NCBI GenBank assembly: GCA_038210275.1 | Contig: JBBQWV010000013.1 | Location: forward strand, 1-64,000 | Length of the DNA stretch: 64,000 nt | Origin: PALSA-1296 sp038210275 | GTDB taxonomy: Bacteria; Bacteroidota; Ignavibacteria; Palsa-1295 | Reading direction: 5' to 3' | Part shown: piece after piece, positions 1 through 9,412 of the stretch | Numbering within the stretch: the stretch's first letter is position 1 | Layout of the letters: each line of letters starts with the position of its first letter | Translations under genes and position numbers: made by a program | The notes under the pieces: generated by a model | The model's database searches: none | What the model saw: only the letters and a program-made list of their open reading frames with translations | Told to the model about the DNA's origin: nothing

Positions 1-252
<252 letters not shown>

Positions 253-425
253 TGCATTCCAGGAAAGTCTCATATCGCAAGGTATGTTACAGATAATGGA
301 TAAAAACGATCGATCGAATGGTCTTCACGGACACTTCGTGACATCAAGCACAAAATCATATATGAATCAATTCATAGTGACATCCTACTGACCTTCTCTC
401 TGTCTTTGGATTTTTCAAATCCATC

Positions 426-454
426 AAAACCCCGTCGCTATGCGTCGGGGTTTT
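426..454 (+). terminator. Intrinsic terminator after 16S rRNA
   Basis: An inverted repeat AAAACCCCGTCG / CGTCGGGGTTTT with a CTATG loop (one internal mismatch) is followed by a T-rich stretch. It ends the rRNA transcript about 180 bp after the mature 16S end. Nothing else coding or RNA-like was seen between 248 and 553. Confidence 0.8.
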
Positions 455-553
455 GTAATTTTTATTTTGTGTGAAAAGCATAAAATGGCACGCTCAAGTC
501 GTTGCAACCTTTTTAGGTGATCCGGGTTCTTATGGTTATAACTTTGCAAAACT

Positions 554-1180
554 ATGCCGCGATTTCTTCTGTTTTTCTTTGGAGGATTGATTTTGATTGG
601 AAGTGGGTGCCATAAGATAACTGGACCTACTGGCAATACTAATCCTTTAGATAGTAATATCAAACAGGTGGATAGTGGTTATACTCAGCTTGGCACTCAT
701 TATACTTCAATGCGAGTGAACTTCAAAAATGTGATAATGTCTGGACATGACTATTACTATACTGAGTCTGGTGGAAGTTTTAATAACTCTGATACCACAC
801 TGAGGTCTTCAAACTCATCGGTGCATGGCGTTTCGTGGGATCATGATCACTCCCTGGTCGTAGACAGTGGCACAAAGATATCAATATATAAGGGGTTCAT
901 TCCGAATTTGTCAGGCTACTTTAACCATGGGACTATATTTGGAACTTTGCAGGCTACTTTCCTGAATGTTAGTTTCAAGTATCTACCCGACAGTACAATA
1001 TACATCGAGCTGAACGGCCTTGATACTGGGAAGCATATAAATCAGATAACAGACTACTACTACGAAGATCATTATCCTACATCTCGCCGGGATAATTACA
1101 GATGGATTGAGGAGATAGAGCACACGATTTACAGGACCACTGATAGTACAGTTGTTGTGGTTACAATTGGTAAAAACTAA
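554..1180 (+). CDS. Hypothetical lipoprotein
   Basis: I do not recognise this 208-residue protein. It begins with a short hydrophobic signal (residues 4-17) followed by a lipobox-like Gly-Ser-Gly-Cys at about residue 19, so a lipid-anchored envelope protein is likely. The mature part is rich in Ser, Thr, Tyr and Asp, predicts mostly beta structure and has a Tyr/Asp-rich patch near residues 160-172. No catalytic motif is evident. It stands alone between the 16S terminator and a fossil T9SS tail, and no Shine-Dalgarno precedes the ATG. The reading frame is sound but the function is unknown. Confidence 0.7.
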   Translation: MPRFLLFFFGGLILIGSGCHKITGPTGNTNPLDSNIKQVDSGYTQLGTHYTSMRVNFKNVIMSGHDYYYTESGGSFNNSDTTLRSSNSSVHGVSWDHDHSLVVDSGTKISIYKGFIPNLSGYFNHGTIFGTLQATFLNVSFKYLPDSTIYIELNGLDTGKHINQITDYYYEDHYPTSRRDNYRWIEEIEHTIYRTTDSTVVVVTIGKN

Positions 1181-1197
1181 TTCCTAATTATCCATCA

Positions 1198-1287
1198 CGC
1201 GATCTCTCAACCTTCTCCGGAGGCATTTACTACGCGAGATTTACGGCGGCAAATTTGGTTGTGGTGAAGAAGATCGTGAAGAATTGA
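1198..1287 (+). pseudogene. Orphan T9SS C-terminal sorting-domain tail (gene fossil)
   Basis: Translating 1201-1287 gives DLSTFSGGIYYARF, then TAANLVVVKKIVKN and a stop. This is the last strand pair of a T9SS type A sorting domain, closely matching the intact tails in this window (GTYYIRF...RKIVKD). There is no start codon, no body of a cargo protein, and the preceding lipoprotein ends in another frame at 1180. I read it as the remaining 3' end of a deleted or rearranged secreted-protein gene. Confidence 0.7.
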
Positions 1288-1425
1288 GAATGCCATTTGT
1301 TTTAATTCATCTTTTGACCAAGTTTATTTCGAACAGATCTTTGTATGTAGTGAATGATAAAGATAGGACAATATCATGCAACTTTTGAAATAGGGATTGT
1401 TCTTTATAAATTGAAGAGGAGCATT

Positions 1426-2931
1426 ATGAGATCACTTTTTATTGTAGGTTGTATTGCTTTCTGTATCGGAAGTTTACGCAGTGAAGTTTTAGATTCACTC
1501 GTTGCAACTCCGCTTATCATTCCGGCAAAGTATTCTCATGTCTTTGATTCTGCCCGGACTGTTTATTTGCCGAAAGGTTTTCGGTGTACTTTATTTTATG
1601 CTCAAAAAGAGGATTGGTTGCCGAGGATGCTTGCAATTGATCCTTCAGGCAGGTTATGTGTTGCCGATGAAGGGAATTCCCAAGTCATTGCTTTGCCCGA
1701 TAACGATCATGATGAAGTCGCCGATACCTTGATCCCTCTTGCAATGAATGATGGAGGTGCTCATAGCATTGCGTTCTCTAACGGCGCTCTTTATACCGCT
1801 GCATCAACTCAAGTACTAAAATATGAGCATCCAAATACCGAAGGACTCTACATTGATTCATCAATATTTATTAAAGATATTCCAAATGTACCCGAAGGTG
1901 CCCTAAATCATTTTACTCGTACGATCTTATTCGATCAGCTCGGGCAAAATATTTTTCTTACAGTCGGTGCGCCATGCAATGCCTGCAAAGAAAAGGAGAC
2001 GTTGCGTGCATCCATTTTGCGTTTCGCACTTGATGGAACAGAAAGAAGACTTTTTGCTACTGGCCTTCGTAATCCGGTAGGTTTGACTCTTGATCCGACT
2101 ACCAATGCATTATGGACAAGTGTTGCAGAACGGAACGATCAAGGAGCAAATGCTCCGCAAGAATTAGTTACACATGTTGAAGATGGTGGTTTTTACGGCT
2201 GGCCTTTAGCGTATGGCGATCACGTATGGGATGATTTTCAAGTGGATTCAGAATATGCAGCCATGCTTCCGATCACTCATGCCGATAGTGGAAGGGTGAA
2301 TGCGATGAAAACCGCAGATATTTATGTAGACGCGCATTCTACACCTCTCAGTTTAATTTTTTACAACGGGAAAAAATTTCCTGTTGAGTATAGCGGCGAT
2401 CTTTTTATAACGCTTCATGGCTCTTATCCTTCGGCTAATGGAAGAATGATAACTAATGGAACAAAGATCATGCATGCACGAAAAGTAAATGATCATTGGA
2501 TCACCACTGATTTTGCGACAGGTTTTCTGACGGATTCAATTACATCCGAGCGTTGGGCAAGGCCATGCGGAATTGTCATTGATAGCGCCGGCGATATTTA
2601 TTTTTCCTCCGATGAAGTTACAACTCACGATCATCCTGCTATTTTCAAGATCTCGTATGTCGGAGAGAATGATGTCTCCAAATCAACGATCCAGAAATCA
2701 GATCTGACACTTTACCCGAATCCTACAACAGGCATCGTTAGTATTCACGGCATTTCACCTGAGATTAGTAATGTTCAAGTTCTGGATGTCTTGGGGCAGA
2801 AACTTATGGAGTTCAGCCACATACATCCTCCTGACTTCAACCTTGATCTGACCAAACTTATTCCAGGCACATATTATATCAGGTTCGCATCTGCAAATTC
2901 AGTGGTAACGAGAAAGATCGTGAAGGACTAG
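1426..2931 (+). CDS. T9SS-sorted glucose/sorbosone dehydrogenase-like beta-propeller
   Basis: A secreted protein of about 501 residues. After a signal peptide (1-20) comes a six-bladed propeller region with the signature of PQQ-type glucose/sorbosone dehydrogenases: GLRNPVGLTLDP, then an acidic/GANAP stretch, then GGFYGWPLAYG. The last ~75 residues are a T9SS sorting domain (YPNPTTG ... GTYYIRF ... RKIVKD). By family it would oxidise sugars or related polyols outside the cell, but substrate and cofactor cannot be read from sequence. The start at 1426 is chosen over an upstream in-frame ATG at 1354 because it gives a clean signal peptide and has AGAGGAG at 1415-1421, one of the few good ribosome binding sites here. 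Confidence 0.8.
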   Translation: MRSLFIVGCIAFCIGSLRSEVLDSLVATPLIIPAKYSHVFDSARTVYLPKGFRCTLFYAQKEDWLPRMLAIDPSGRLCVADEGNSQVIALPDNDHDEVADTLIPLAMNDGGAHSIAFSNGALYTAASTQVLKYEHPNTEGLYIDSSIFIKDIPNVPEGALNHFTRTILFDQLGQNIFLTVGAPCNACKEKETLRASILRFALDGTERRLFATGLRNPVGLTLDPTTNALWTSVAERNDQGANAPQELVTHVEDGGFYGWPLAYGDHVWDDFQVDSEYAAMLPITHADSGRVNAMKTADIYVDAHSTPLSLIFYNGKKFPVEYSGDLFITLHGSYPSANGRMITNGTKIMHARKVNDHWITTDFATGFLTDSITSERWARPCGIVIDSAGDIYFSSDEVTTHDHPAIFKISYVGENDVSKSTIQKSDLTLYPNPTTGIVSIHGISPEISNVQVLDVLGQKLMEFSHIHPPDFNLDLTKLIPGTYYIRFASANSVVTRKIVKD

Positions 2932-2970
2932 GGGAAATACATAACTGGTACGCCATAGGATAACTATTCG

Positions 2971-2978
2971 TATCTTTG
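2971..2978 (+). promoter_or_regulatory. Bacteroidota-type -7 promoter element
   Basis: TATCTTTG matches the TAnnTTTG -7 consensus of the Bacteroidota housekeeping sigma factor and lies 28 bp before the ATG at 3006. No clear -33 TTG is seen, so the call rests on one box and position. Confidence 0.45.
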
Positions 2979-3005
2979 TTCTTTATTTAGAATGGATCGA
3001 CTATC

Positions 3006-3425
3006 ATGAAAGCTACAAAATTATGGTTGCGAGTTATCGGATTATTTTATTTGTTTGTTTTTATTATTGCGGGAATAGTTAAGATTCCTATCAGGACCCT
3101 TGCTCCTGAAGGTACTCTTGACCGTGCTGCCTCAGGAGATATCCTTGCAAAATTACTTGCCGATTCATGGCTTACTGTAGGGGTTGATTACGCCGCACTT
3201 GGCTTGGGATTGCTTCTTGCCTCCCGTAAACCTGAAAGTGCCGAGTCACTTATTCGTGCTATTCTTTTATTCGAACTCATACGCGGAATCGGTATTGCCT
3301 CTTATATGATTATACAAGGATACGAACCGGCACCGCAAATATTCTTCGTTATTCTTCATACCGCAGTCATTGTAACAGGAATTATCGTTCTCCGAAATTT
3401 CCGTGGTGGAAAGAATCCAGCCTGA
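3006..3425 (+). CDS. Small four-helix membrane protein, BphX-like
   Basis: A 139-residue integral membrane protein with four predicted hydrophobic helices (about 7-27, 50-72, 80-100, 110-130). The opening KLWLRVIGLFYLFVFI and overall size resemble the BphX-like/DoxX-type group of small membrane proteins, whose biochemical role is unclear. It is probably co-transcribed with the reductase-like gene 26 bp downstream. The BphX assignment is from memory of the family pattern and is tentative; the membrane topology is well supported. Confidence 0.6.
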   Translation: MKATKLWLRVIGLFYLFVFIIAGIVKIPIRTLAPEGTLDRAASGDILAKLLADSWLTVGVDYAALGLGLLLASRKPESAESLIRAILLFELIRGIGIASYMIIQGYEPAPQIFFVILHTAVIVTGIIVLRNFRGGKNPA

Positions 3426-3451
3426 GCAAAAATTGATTAGAACAAAATTGG

Positions 3452-4003
3452 ATGAGAAAACTAATTGCAGTGCTCAACATGACGCTTGACGGATTTTGTG
3501 ATCACACGGCAGGGATCCCGGATGATGAATTGCACGAGCATTATAATGAGGTTTTACGTAACGCAGATACACTTATATACGGAAGAATAACCTACCAACT
3601 TATGGAAAGTTATTGGCCAACTGTAATAAAAGATCCTACTGGTAACAAACCAACGGATGATTTTGCAGTACTCATAGACAACATTTCCAAGATTGTTTTT
3701 TCAAACACGCTGAAAAGTGTTGGATGGAAAAATGCAAGGTTGGCAAAGGGAAATATTACAGAAGAAGTTTTAGAACTCAAGCAACAAGCAGGGAACGACA
3801 TTATCGTTGGCAGCCGAAGCCTTATTATAGCCGCATTGAATCTTAATATAGTTGATGAATTCCAAATCTGTGTTCAGCCAATTATTTTAGGAAACGGTTT
3901 GTCATTATTTAAGAACATAAACGACAGAATTGATCTTACACTATTGAAGACAAAAACCTTCAGCTCCGGTTCAGTAATATTTTACTACGAACCGAAGAAA
4001 TGA
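3452..4003 (+). CDS. Dihydrofolate reductase-family protein (RibD C-terminal-like)
   Basis: A 183-residue cytosolic protein of the YyaP/YwjB type. The start RKLIAVLNMTLDGFCD, the middle ADTLIYGRITYQLM and the late NDIIVGSRSL followed by QPIILGNGLSLF are hallmarks of the RibD-C/DHFR fold, the nucleotide-binding reductase domain of riboflavin synthesis and folate reductase. Stand-alone members usually have unknown substrates and are annotated as dihydrofolate reductase-family proteins. The real DHFR active-site pattern is not obvious, so a folate role should not be assumed. Confidence 0.85.
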   Translation: MRKLIAVLNMTLDGFCDHTAGIPDDELHEHYNEVLRNADTLIYGRITYQLMESYWPTVIKDPTGNKPTDDFAVLIDNISKIVFSNTLKSVGWKNARLAKGNITEEVLELKQQAGNDIIVGSRSLIIAALNLNIVDEFQICVQPIILGNGLSLFKNINDRIDLTLLKTKTFSSGSVIFYYEPKK

Positions 4004-4199
4004 TAACGGAGATCGGGCAAAGCATACTCGTTGCAAAAGTATAACCCGACAGGGATCTATCATGTAGGATTTGCAGTGGGTTTTCTATTCTCGTCTTGAT
4101 AATGGGGTATAGAATTCTACCCTATCTTATTTTATATTGTTGCCACTCTTTCGATATTCGTTGCGTTGCCTTCATATCATTTTAATCTTAGGTACGGTT

Positions 4200-5531
4200 A
4201 TGAAAACACTTGTTGCCTCTTCGATTCTATTCTGTGTGTTGATGATTGCTCTGTTGCCAACCATCTCATCTGGTCAAACGATCATACTTAACTCAGTCTC
4301 CGCGACAAATTTTTGTTTAGGGGATTCGATATCTGTAACCTTTACGGTTTCCGGTAATTGGTCTCAGAATAAGAACAATGTTTTCACGATCCAACTTTCG
4401 GATGTTAATGGAAGTTTTGATACTAAGTTTACAAACTTCGGATCCCTTAAGGATACAGCAGATGGTCAATATACTTTTTCTTCGCTCTTCAATTATATTA
4501 ATACCAGCAATCGTTATCGAATTCGTGTTACGGGTTCATACCCTTATGTAGTGAGTGCCGATAACGGTCAAGATATTACCGTAGGCAGACTGCCGAATCC
4601 CGGTTTTGCGATTTATGACTTCAGTACATCTATAACCACGCGTAATGCGGTTACAATGAATCTCAGCGTAGGAGCTCAAGTCGGATCATCAGTACATATT
4701 CTTCTCCCGACCGATCCTTTGAACCCGGATCCATTGCAAAACACAACAAACTATGCGTGGGACTTCGGCTCAGATGCAACCCCACCAAGTGCTTCAGGAT
4801 TGGGTGCAATCGAGCAATCGGTATCATACTCAACTCCGGGAGATAAAATCATAAGTCTTGCCCTAACTGGCGCGACGGGATGTACTACATCTGCTGCTAA
4901 AATTAAATATCATATTTTCGATTGCTCACAACCCGTCATTCCAAAATATGCAATGGTTGATACGGGTGATCTTCATGGTATCAGCAATAGTGTGATCTGG
5001 GTAAATCCAGGAGTTGCGTTCGGTGTTTCTGGTACCGGTGACACAATATTTTGCGAAGCAAATTCTGCTATATACGATCGTGGTGGGGGAAATGTTATTT
5101 ATTTGAAACCTGGCGCTACTTATTCAGACCTTGGCCATGGATCAGGTTCTACGCTAATCTATGCCGATGGAGTAAGTCTCGATCTGCATACCCCATACTA
5201 TAATGCAGAAATTCATTGCCCTAATCTTGATTTTGATTATACGAATGCACCGCCAAATGCAGCGCATCCATTAAGTGATGTGCAGGATATTGCGGCGGCT
5301 TCGATCGCTGTCTATCCAAATCCAGCAAATAATCGGGTAACCTTAGGTAACCTTCCTGCAAGCGTTGTGAGTATTGAGGTCTTGAATATTCTCGGAGCGT
5401 CGGTAATGAAAGTGCAGCGACCAAATGAACCGAGTTTAATCCTTGATATTTCAACACTCGATCCCGGCACATATTATATCAGAATGTCTTCAGCCAGATC
5501 AGTCCTTACAAAAAAAATAATAAAGAACTAA
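4200..5531 (+). CDS. T9SS-sorted secreted protein with PKD-like domain
   Basis: A secreted protein of 443 residues. A signal peptide (MKTLVAS... to SSGQ, about 1-25) is followed by an Ig-like beta region opening with ILNSVSATNFCLGDSISV, a PKD-like segment (NYAWDFGSDATPPSAS ... VSYSTPGDKIISL), a right-handed or beta-rich segment around 275-340, and a T9SS sorting domain (YPNPANNR ... GTYYIRM ... KKIIKN). It is the intact paralogue of the interrupted gene at 7829-9097, with the same domain order. A surface or extracellular structural role is likely; nothing suggests an enzyme. The start at 4200 is preferred to 4137 because only it gives a signal peptide. Confidence 0.8.
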   Translation: MKTLVASSILFCVLMIALLPTISSGQTIILNSVSATNFCLGDSISVTFTVSGNWSQNKNNVFTIQLSDVNGSFDTKFTNFGSLKDTADGQYTFSSLFNYINTSNRYRIRVTGSYPYVVSADNGQDITVGRLPNPGFAIYDFSTSITTRNAVTMNLSVGAQVGSSVHILLPTDPLNPDPLQNTTNYAWDFGSDATPPSASGLGAIEQSVSYSTPGDKIISLALTGATGCTTSAAKIKYHIFDCSQPVIPKYAMVDTGDLHGISNSVIWVNPGVAFGVSGTGDTIFCEANSAIYDRGGGNVIYLKPGATYSDLGHGSGSTLIYADGVSLDLHTPYYNAEIHCPNLDFDYTNAPPNAAHPLSDVQDIAAASIAVYPNPANNRVTLGNLPASVVSIEVLNILGASVMKVQRPNEPSLILDISTLDPGTYYIRMSSARSVLTKKIIKN

Positions 5532-5574
5532 GCTCGCACAGGGAAGCTCTTCAACCGGATCATTTAATCCAGCA

Positions 5575-5606
5575 AAATCCTGTCGCTATGCGGCGGGGTT
5601 TTGGGT
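5575..5606 (+). terminator. Probable intrinsic terminator
   Basis: An imperfect hairpin, AAAATCCTGTCGC / GCGGCGGGGTTTT with a TAT loop, lies 45 bp after the T9SS gene ending at 5531. It resembles the terminator after the 16S gene. Confidence 0.55.
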
Positions 5607-5690
5607 TCTTAATTTTGGATTTCAGAAAGTGCGCATTGGATTAGACCTGAAACGTACTATTTTTAAATTTAACAAAAAATTCGATTTCAC

Positions 5691-6113
5691 ATGCAAGATA
5701 AAACAACGGATCAAAATACGAAGAATGATGCGACTCCAAAAGTTACAGGCATTGGTGGTATTTTCTTTTTTTCGGATAATCCGGAAGCCTCGCGAGAGTG
5801 GTATGGCAAAAACTTAGGATTTGAAGTATCGCCGTGGGGTACAAAATTTGAGGTCAGAAATGTAGATCGCCCGGCTGAAATAAATGCGATGAGTTGGAGT
5901 CCGTTCAAGAAAGGCAGCGACTATTTCGCACCGTCAACAAAAGACTTCATGATTAATTATAGAGTTCAGCATATCGAAGAACTCGTGAAGAAATTAAAAG
6001 AAAATGGCGTAACTGTGCTTGATGAGATCGCAGACTCCGACTACGGAAAATTCGTTCACATCATGGACCCTGATGGAAACAAGATAGAGCTTTGGGAGCC
6101 TTCTAACAGCTGA
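5691..6113 (+). CDS. VOC-family (glyoxalase/bleomycin-resistance fold) protein
   Basis: A 140-residue single-domain VOC protein. The N-terminal strand GIGGIFFFSDNPEASREWYGKNLGF and the C-terminal GKFVHIMDPDGNKIELWEP are the two halves of the paired beta-alpha-beta-beta-beta fold; E133 within IELWEP is the expected metal-ligand position. Members include lyases, dioxygenases and binding proteins, so no substrate is claimed. A 20-residue polar N-terminal extension precedes the domain. It is a solitary gene between a T9SS gene and a TIR gene. Confidence 0.85.
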   Translation: MQDKTTDQNTKNDATPKVTGIGGIFFFSDNPEASREWYGKNLGFEVSPWGTKFEVRNVDRPAEINAMSWSPFKKGSDYFAPSTKDFMINYRVQHIEELVKKLKENGVTVLDEIADSDYGKFVHIMDPDGNKIELWEPSNS

Positions 6114-6178
6114 TAAGAATGGGCATGGACTTTTCGAATTGAACAAAAGTCTTCTCATTTAGTGTTAAATTCCCCAAT

Positions 6179-7672
6179 ATGAACCCCAGCATATTCATAA
6201 GCTATTCTCGTGACGATCAGAAGCAGGCGCTTAGCTTGCTTGCCGTGCTTCGCCATGAAGGATATACAGTGTGGATCGATCAAGAGGCTATTCCAGGGGC
6301 TTCGATCTGGTCTGATGAAATTGTTCAGAATATTAAAAGCTGCGATATCTTCATCGCACTTCTTTCGCATTCATCTGTTTCATCTCCTAATGTTGGTAAA
6401 GAGATCGGTCTGGCTGCTGAGTTCAATAAAACTATTCTTCCGGTTGAGATTGGGACAGTAGTTCTTCCCGGCCGTCTTGAATATGCTCTTGCAGGAATCC
6501 AGCGGACGAATTTTCATAATGAAGAAGCAATCCTCCATGCGATCCGAAAAATAGCTGCGAAATCTGAAGAGGTTCAAGTACCGCAGATTATTCATAAACA
6601 TCGTCTTAACTATAAAACGCGAATTAAGGTAAAAGCTTTAGCAGCACTTGCACTGCTACTTTTGGTTATCGGCGGATTCTTTTTCTTTACCCATAATTCG
6701 CAGAAGAAAGAATTCCAAAGTAACTCGGTCGTTATTCTCCCGTTTGCAACAATAAATCTCGATCAGGATAGCACGCGTAATCTCGATATTTTTTCCGAAG
6801 CTATTCTTACGCGGCTTTCCACATTAGCATCGATTACTTCAACAGGATCTGCTGTCGCTGCATCGTATCGTGATTCCCGGCTAAATGCCTTGTCAATTGC
6901 AAAAGAACTGAAAGTCCGGTATGTTATCGAAGGGCTTGTTCGTAAATTACACGATGTCAATTTTGTATCGGTACGAATATTCGATGCAAAAAAAGGGGGC
7001 GAACTTTGGGAGCAGTTCTATTCAGGTAATAATAAAGAATTATTTGTGATACGTGAAAAAGTATGCGCAGATGTTTTTGATTTCCTTCACGGCGTTTCTG
7101 AAGATGAAGAGGGTATCCGAAAACTCGAACAGAACATCACTTCACATCCAAACGACGCTTCTGCTTATGCAGAACTTGCAAATCGTTTAGTAGCTGGTGA
7201 TAACAACAGGGCGCTTGATCTTTTCGAAAAAGCGATCAAGTACGATTCGACGAATGTGACGTATTATCTAAATGCCGGGATCGTTGCTGATCGGCAAAAG
7301 GATGGCATGCGGGCAAAACAATTTGGCAGATTAGCAGCGCAAGTTGCAGAGAAAAAGCTGCGTTCATATCCCGATAGTAATAACTTGGTCACAAATTATG
7401 TCATTGCCTTGGACCTTAGCGGTCAACATACTTTAGCCGAGCGGATGTATGACTCGTTACTGTTAATTCGTCCAACAGATACCCGACTGATGTATAATGC
7501 GGCATGCAATTTTGCAAAGCAAGGAAAGGCAGACAAGACGTTCGATCTTCTGGAGAAACTGTTTCCTTTAGCTCCCGGAAAAAAAGCTGAGGTCAAATCT
7601 GATCCAGATTTTGACAATGTACGGATGTATCCTCGCTATCTCAAATTGATTTCCGGAAATACTTCTCAGTAA
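6179..7672 (+). CDS. TIR-domain membrane protein with TolB-N-like domain and TPRs
   Basis: A 497-residue multidomain protein. Residues 1-130 form a TIR domain (SIFISYSRDDQKQA; YTVWIDQEAIPG; DIFIALLSHSSV; NVGKEIGLA), with E75 at the position of the NADase glutamate. A single transmembrane helix spans about 152-171. Residues 181-305 match the TolB-N/FlgO-like domain often found before TPRs (VVILPFATINLD ... VRYVIEGLVRK ... GGELWEQFYSG). The remainder contains TPR-like helices. TIR plus TPR proteins occur in signalling and in anti-phage defence, but no defence partner is adjacent, so either role is inference. The gene ends at a strong terminator shared with a convergent gene. Confidence 0.8.
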   Translation: MNPSIFISYSRDDQKQALSLLAVLRHEGYTVWIDQEAIPGASIWSDEIVQNIKSCDIFIALLSHSSVSSPNVGKEIGLAAEFNKTILPVEIGTVVLPGRLEYALAGIQRTNFHNEEAILHAIRKIAAKSEEVQVPQIIHKHRLNYKTRIKVKALAALALLLLVIGGFFFFTHNSQKKEFQSNSVVILPFATINLDQDSTRNLDIFSEAILTRLSTLASITSTGSAVAASYRDSRLNALSIAKELKVRYVIEGLVRKLHDVNFVSVRIFDAKKGGELWEQFYSGNNKELFVIREKVCADVFDFLHGVSEDEEGIRKLEQNITSHPNDASAYAELANRLVAGDNNRALDLFEKAIKYDSTNVTYYLNAGIVADRQKDGMRAKQFGRLAAQVAEKKLRSYPDSNNLVTNYVIALDLSGQHTLAERMYDSLLLIRPTDTRLMYNAACNFAKQGKADKTFDLLEKLFPLAPGKKAEVKSDPDFDNVRMYPRYLKLISGNTSQ

Positions 7673-7757
7673 ATAAATAATTTACGGCGGTGTATTGTGT
7701 TGTCGGGAAACGTTCAACGTAGTTCGTTAATCTACTTAAAGAACGGAAAGCAATCCA

Positions 7758-7784
7758 AAATCCCATCGCCTTGCGATGGGATTT
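7758..7784. terminator. Bidirectional terminator between convergent genes
   Basis: A perfect 12-bp stem AAATCCCATCGC / GCGATGGGATTT with a CTT loop is followed by a T-rich run on the plus strand and preceded by an A-rich run. It sits between the TIR gene (ending 7672) and the opposing T9SS gene (ending 7829) and can serve both. Confidence 0.8.
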
Positions 7785-7828
7785 AAGGTTTTTCTAAAGC
7801 CTCCGAATTCTTAGAGTGAAAATCCCGG

Positions 7829-9097
7829 CTACTGCCTGACGATTTTTTTCGTTATGACTGCACCGGGCATTACAAAGCGCAGGTAATAGATACCTGGTGT
7901 GAGTTTTGTCAGATCAATTTGGAAACCTGAGGCATTCGGCTTTGTAACTTCCATGACATTCGCGCCAAGCAAGTTCAGCACGGAAACATTAATGAGGTTT
8001 AACGGAGCATCATTGACGTTGATTATTCCCCTTGTTGGATTGGGTGATAATGTAATTGCTGCGGCAGTGAGTTTAGAGTCTACACCATTTTGTGGGAATG
8101 CTACATTGGGTGGTGCGTCCGTGTAATCGAATTGGAGGTTTGAACATTTAAGAATAGGCCCGCCATATTTTGCAGTCACACCGGCTGCAGGATCGCATAT
8201 CAATATTTTGGCACCCCCGCCAACATAAGACGCTCCCGATTTGAGAAAAACGATGCCATAACCTTGCTCTACAATGCTTGTCCCTGCTTCTGCGTAAATG
8301 GTATCATATTCGCCCCCACTAAAAGTTACTCCGGGGTTTACCCAAAAAGTCGTATTCCTTACATTAATCGTCGTATCCCTATCGATCACGATTGCATCAT
8401 GTGGAATTTTAGGAGTTGAACAATCGAAAATATGGATAGCACTTGTTTGGACAGAGGTACAGCCTCCTGGAGCAACAGTGGTTACACTAATATTTCTTAT
8501 TCCTGGAGTTGAATACGTCACGGTGTGATTGAAATACATTGGTTCCTGAATAGGGCTTATATCAACTGCCGTAGGCGGGTTTGCACCATCGCCGAAATTC
8601 CAATTAATAGTCAAACTTGATATAAAAGGAACACCAACCCCAAAACCAACTTGGAAAGTTATCGGAGTATTTACTGTCCAAGCAGAGTAATAACTAGCGC
8701 CAACGCCAATGGCACTTCCGATCGAAATGTCTGATCCGTTATCTGCACTCGAAATATAAGGACTTGCACCGATGACTCTTCAACGATATCGTTGAGACGA
8801 AGCAACCCAAATTTGTGATGAGATCGAATATACACCTGAAGCCGCATCATGAGCCGTCCCAAGTTTTGTAAATGTACCGTTCATAAAACTACCATTAATA
8901 TCTGATAGTTGGAGGATGAAGGAATTATTATCCCCCCAATTCCCGGACGCCGTAAAGTGAACAGTGAGCGAATCACCTGCGCAGAAGCTAGTAGCCGAAA
9001 CAGAATTGATCAAGATCGATTGCGCCCGGGATGCTTCCGGCAGAAGTAAGAGCACACATGTGCAAAACAGAAGTGTTTGTATTATGATGGTTTTCAT
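7829..9097 (-). pseudogene. T9SS-sorted PKD-like secreted protein, interrupted by an in-frame TGA
   Basis: On the minus strand a single frame of 423 codons runs from an ATG at 9097 (signal peptide MKTIIIQTLLF ... RAQ) to a T9SS sorting domain ending KKIVRQ at 7829. It is broken once, by TGA at 8780-8782. Translation on both sides aligns with the paralogue at 4200-5531: that protein has RYRIRVTGSYPYVVSADNG where this one has RYR-stop-RVIGASPYISSADNG. Everything else, including the PKD-like segment (INWNFGDGANPPTA) and the sorting domain, is intact. It may be a very recent nonsense mutation, a sequence error, or readthrough; without readthrough the product would be a 105-residue exported fragment. 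Confidence 0.75.
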
Positions 9098-9259
9098 AAC
9101 CTTAGATTGTTGTAAAAAAATGGACACCTGAAAAGAACACGTCCGTTCCATCCGCTATATAACTTAAAAGGGTATGAAAGGTTCATCAATTACACGCCCC
9201 TAATTACCGCCATTCCTAGTATTCAATATTATCAATGATGATCCTCTAGAGATGAGGGC

Positions 9260-9325
9260 CAGGAATTCATTATGCATGATTTTGGGCGGCGAATTCGGTT
9301 GTGGTGAGGAAGATGTCGAGGTGAA
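9260..9325 (+). pseudogene. Second orphan T9SS sorting-domain tail, decayed
   Basis: The frame at 9260-9325 reads PGIHYA, a TGA stop, then FWAANSVVVRKMSR and a stop. This aligns with PGIYYLRF and with the other fossil tail GIYYARFTAANLVVVKKIVKN; the invariant Arg after the YYx motif has become TGA (a CGA to TGA change would do it). No coding body precedes it. The rest of 9098-9412 shows no other feature. Confidence 0.6.
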
Positions 9326-9412
9326 AGATTTTCTTGATTTCCGGTGTAACTTTGAGGTGCCTTGAATGTTATTACTGTTATAGAAGGCTTCATCCATCTT
9401 TCTGTTACTACT

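Noticed and set aside
481..520. TGGCACG followed by TTGCAA, a possible sigma-54 promoter before the lipoprotein at 554
   Set aside because: The spacing between the two words is 10 bp instead of 5 bp, so the boxes cannot be used together.
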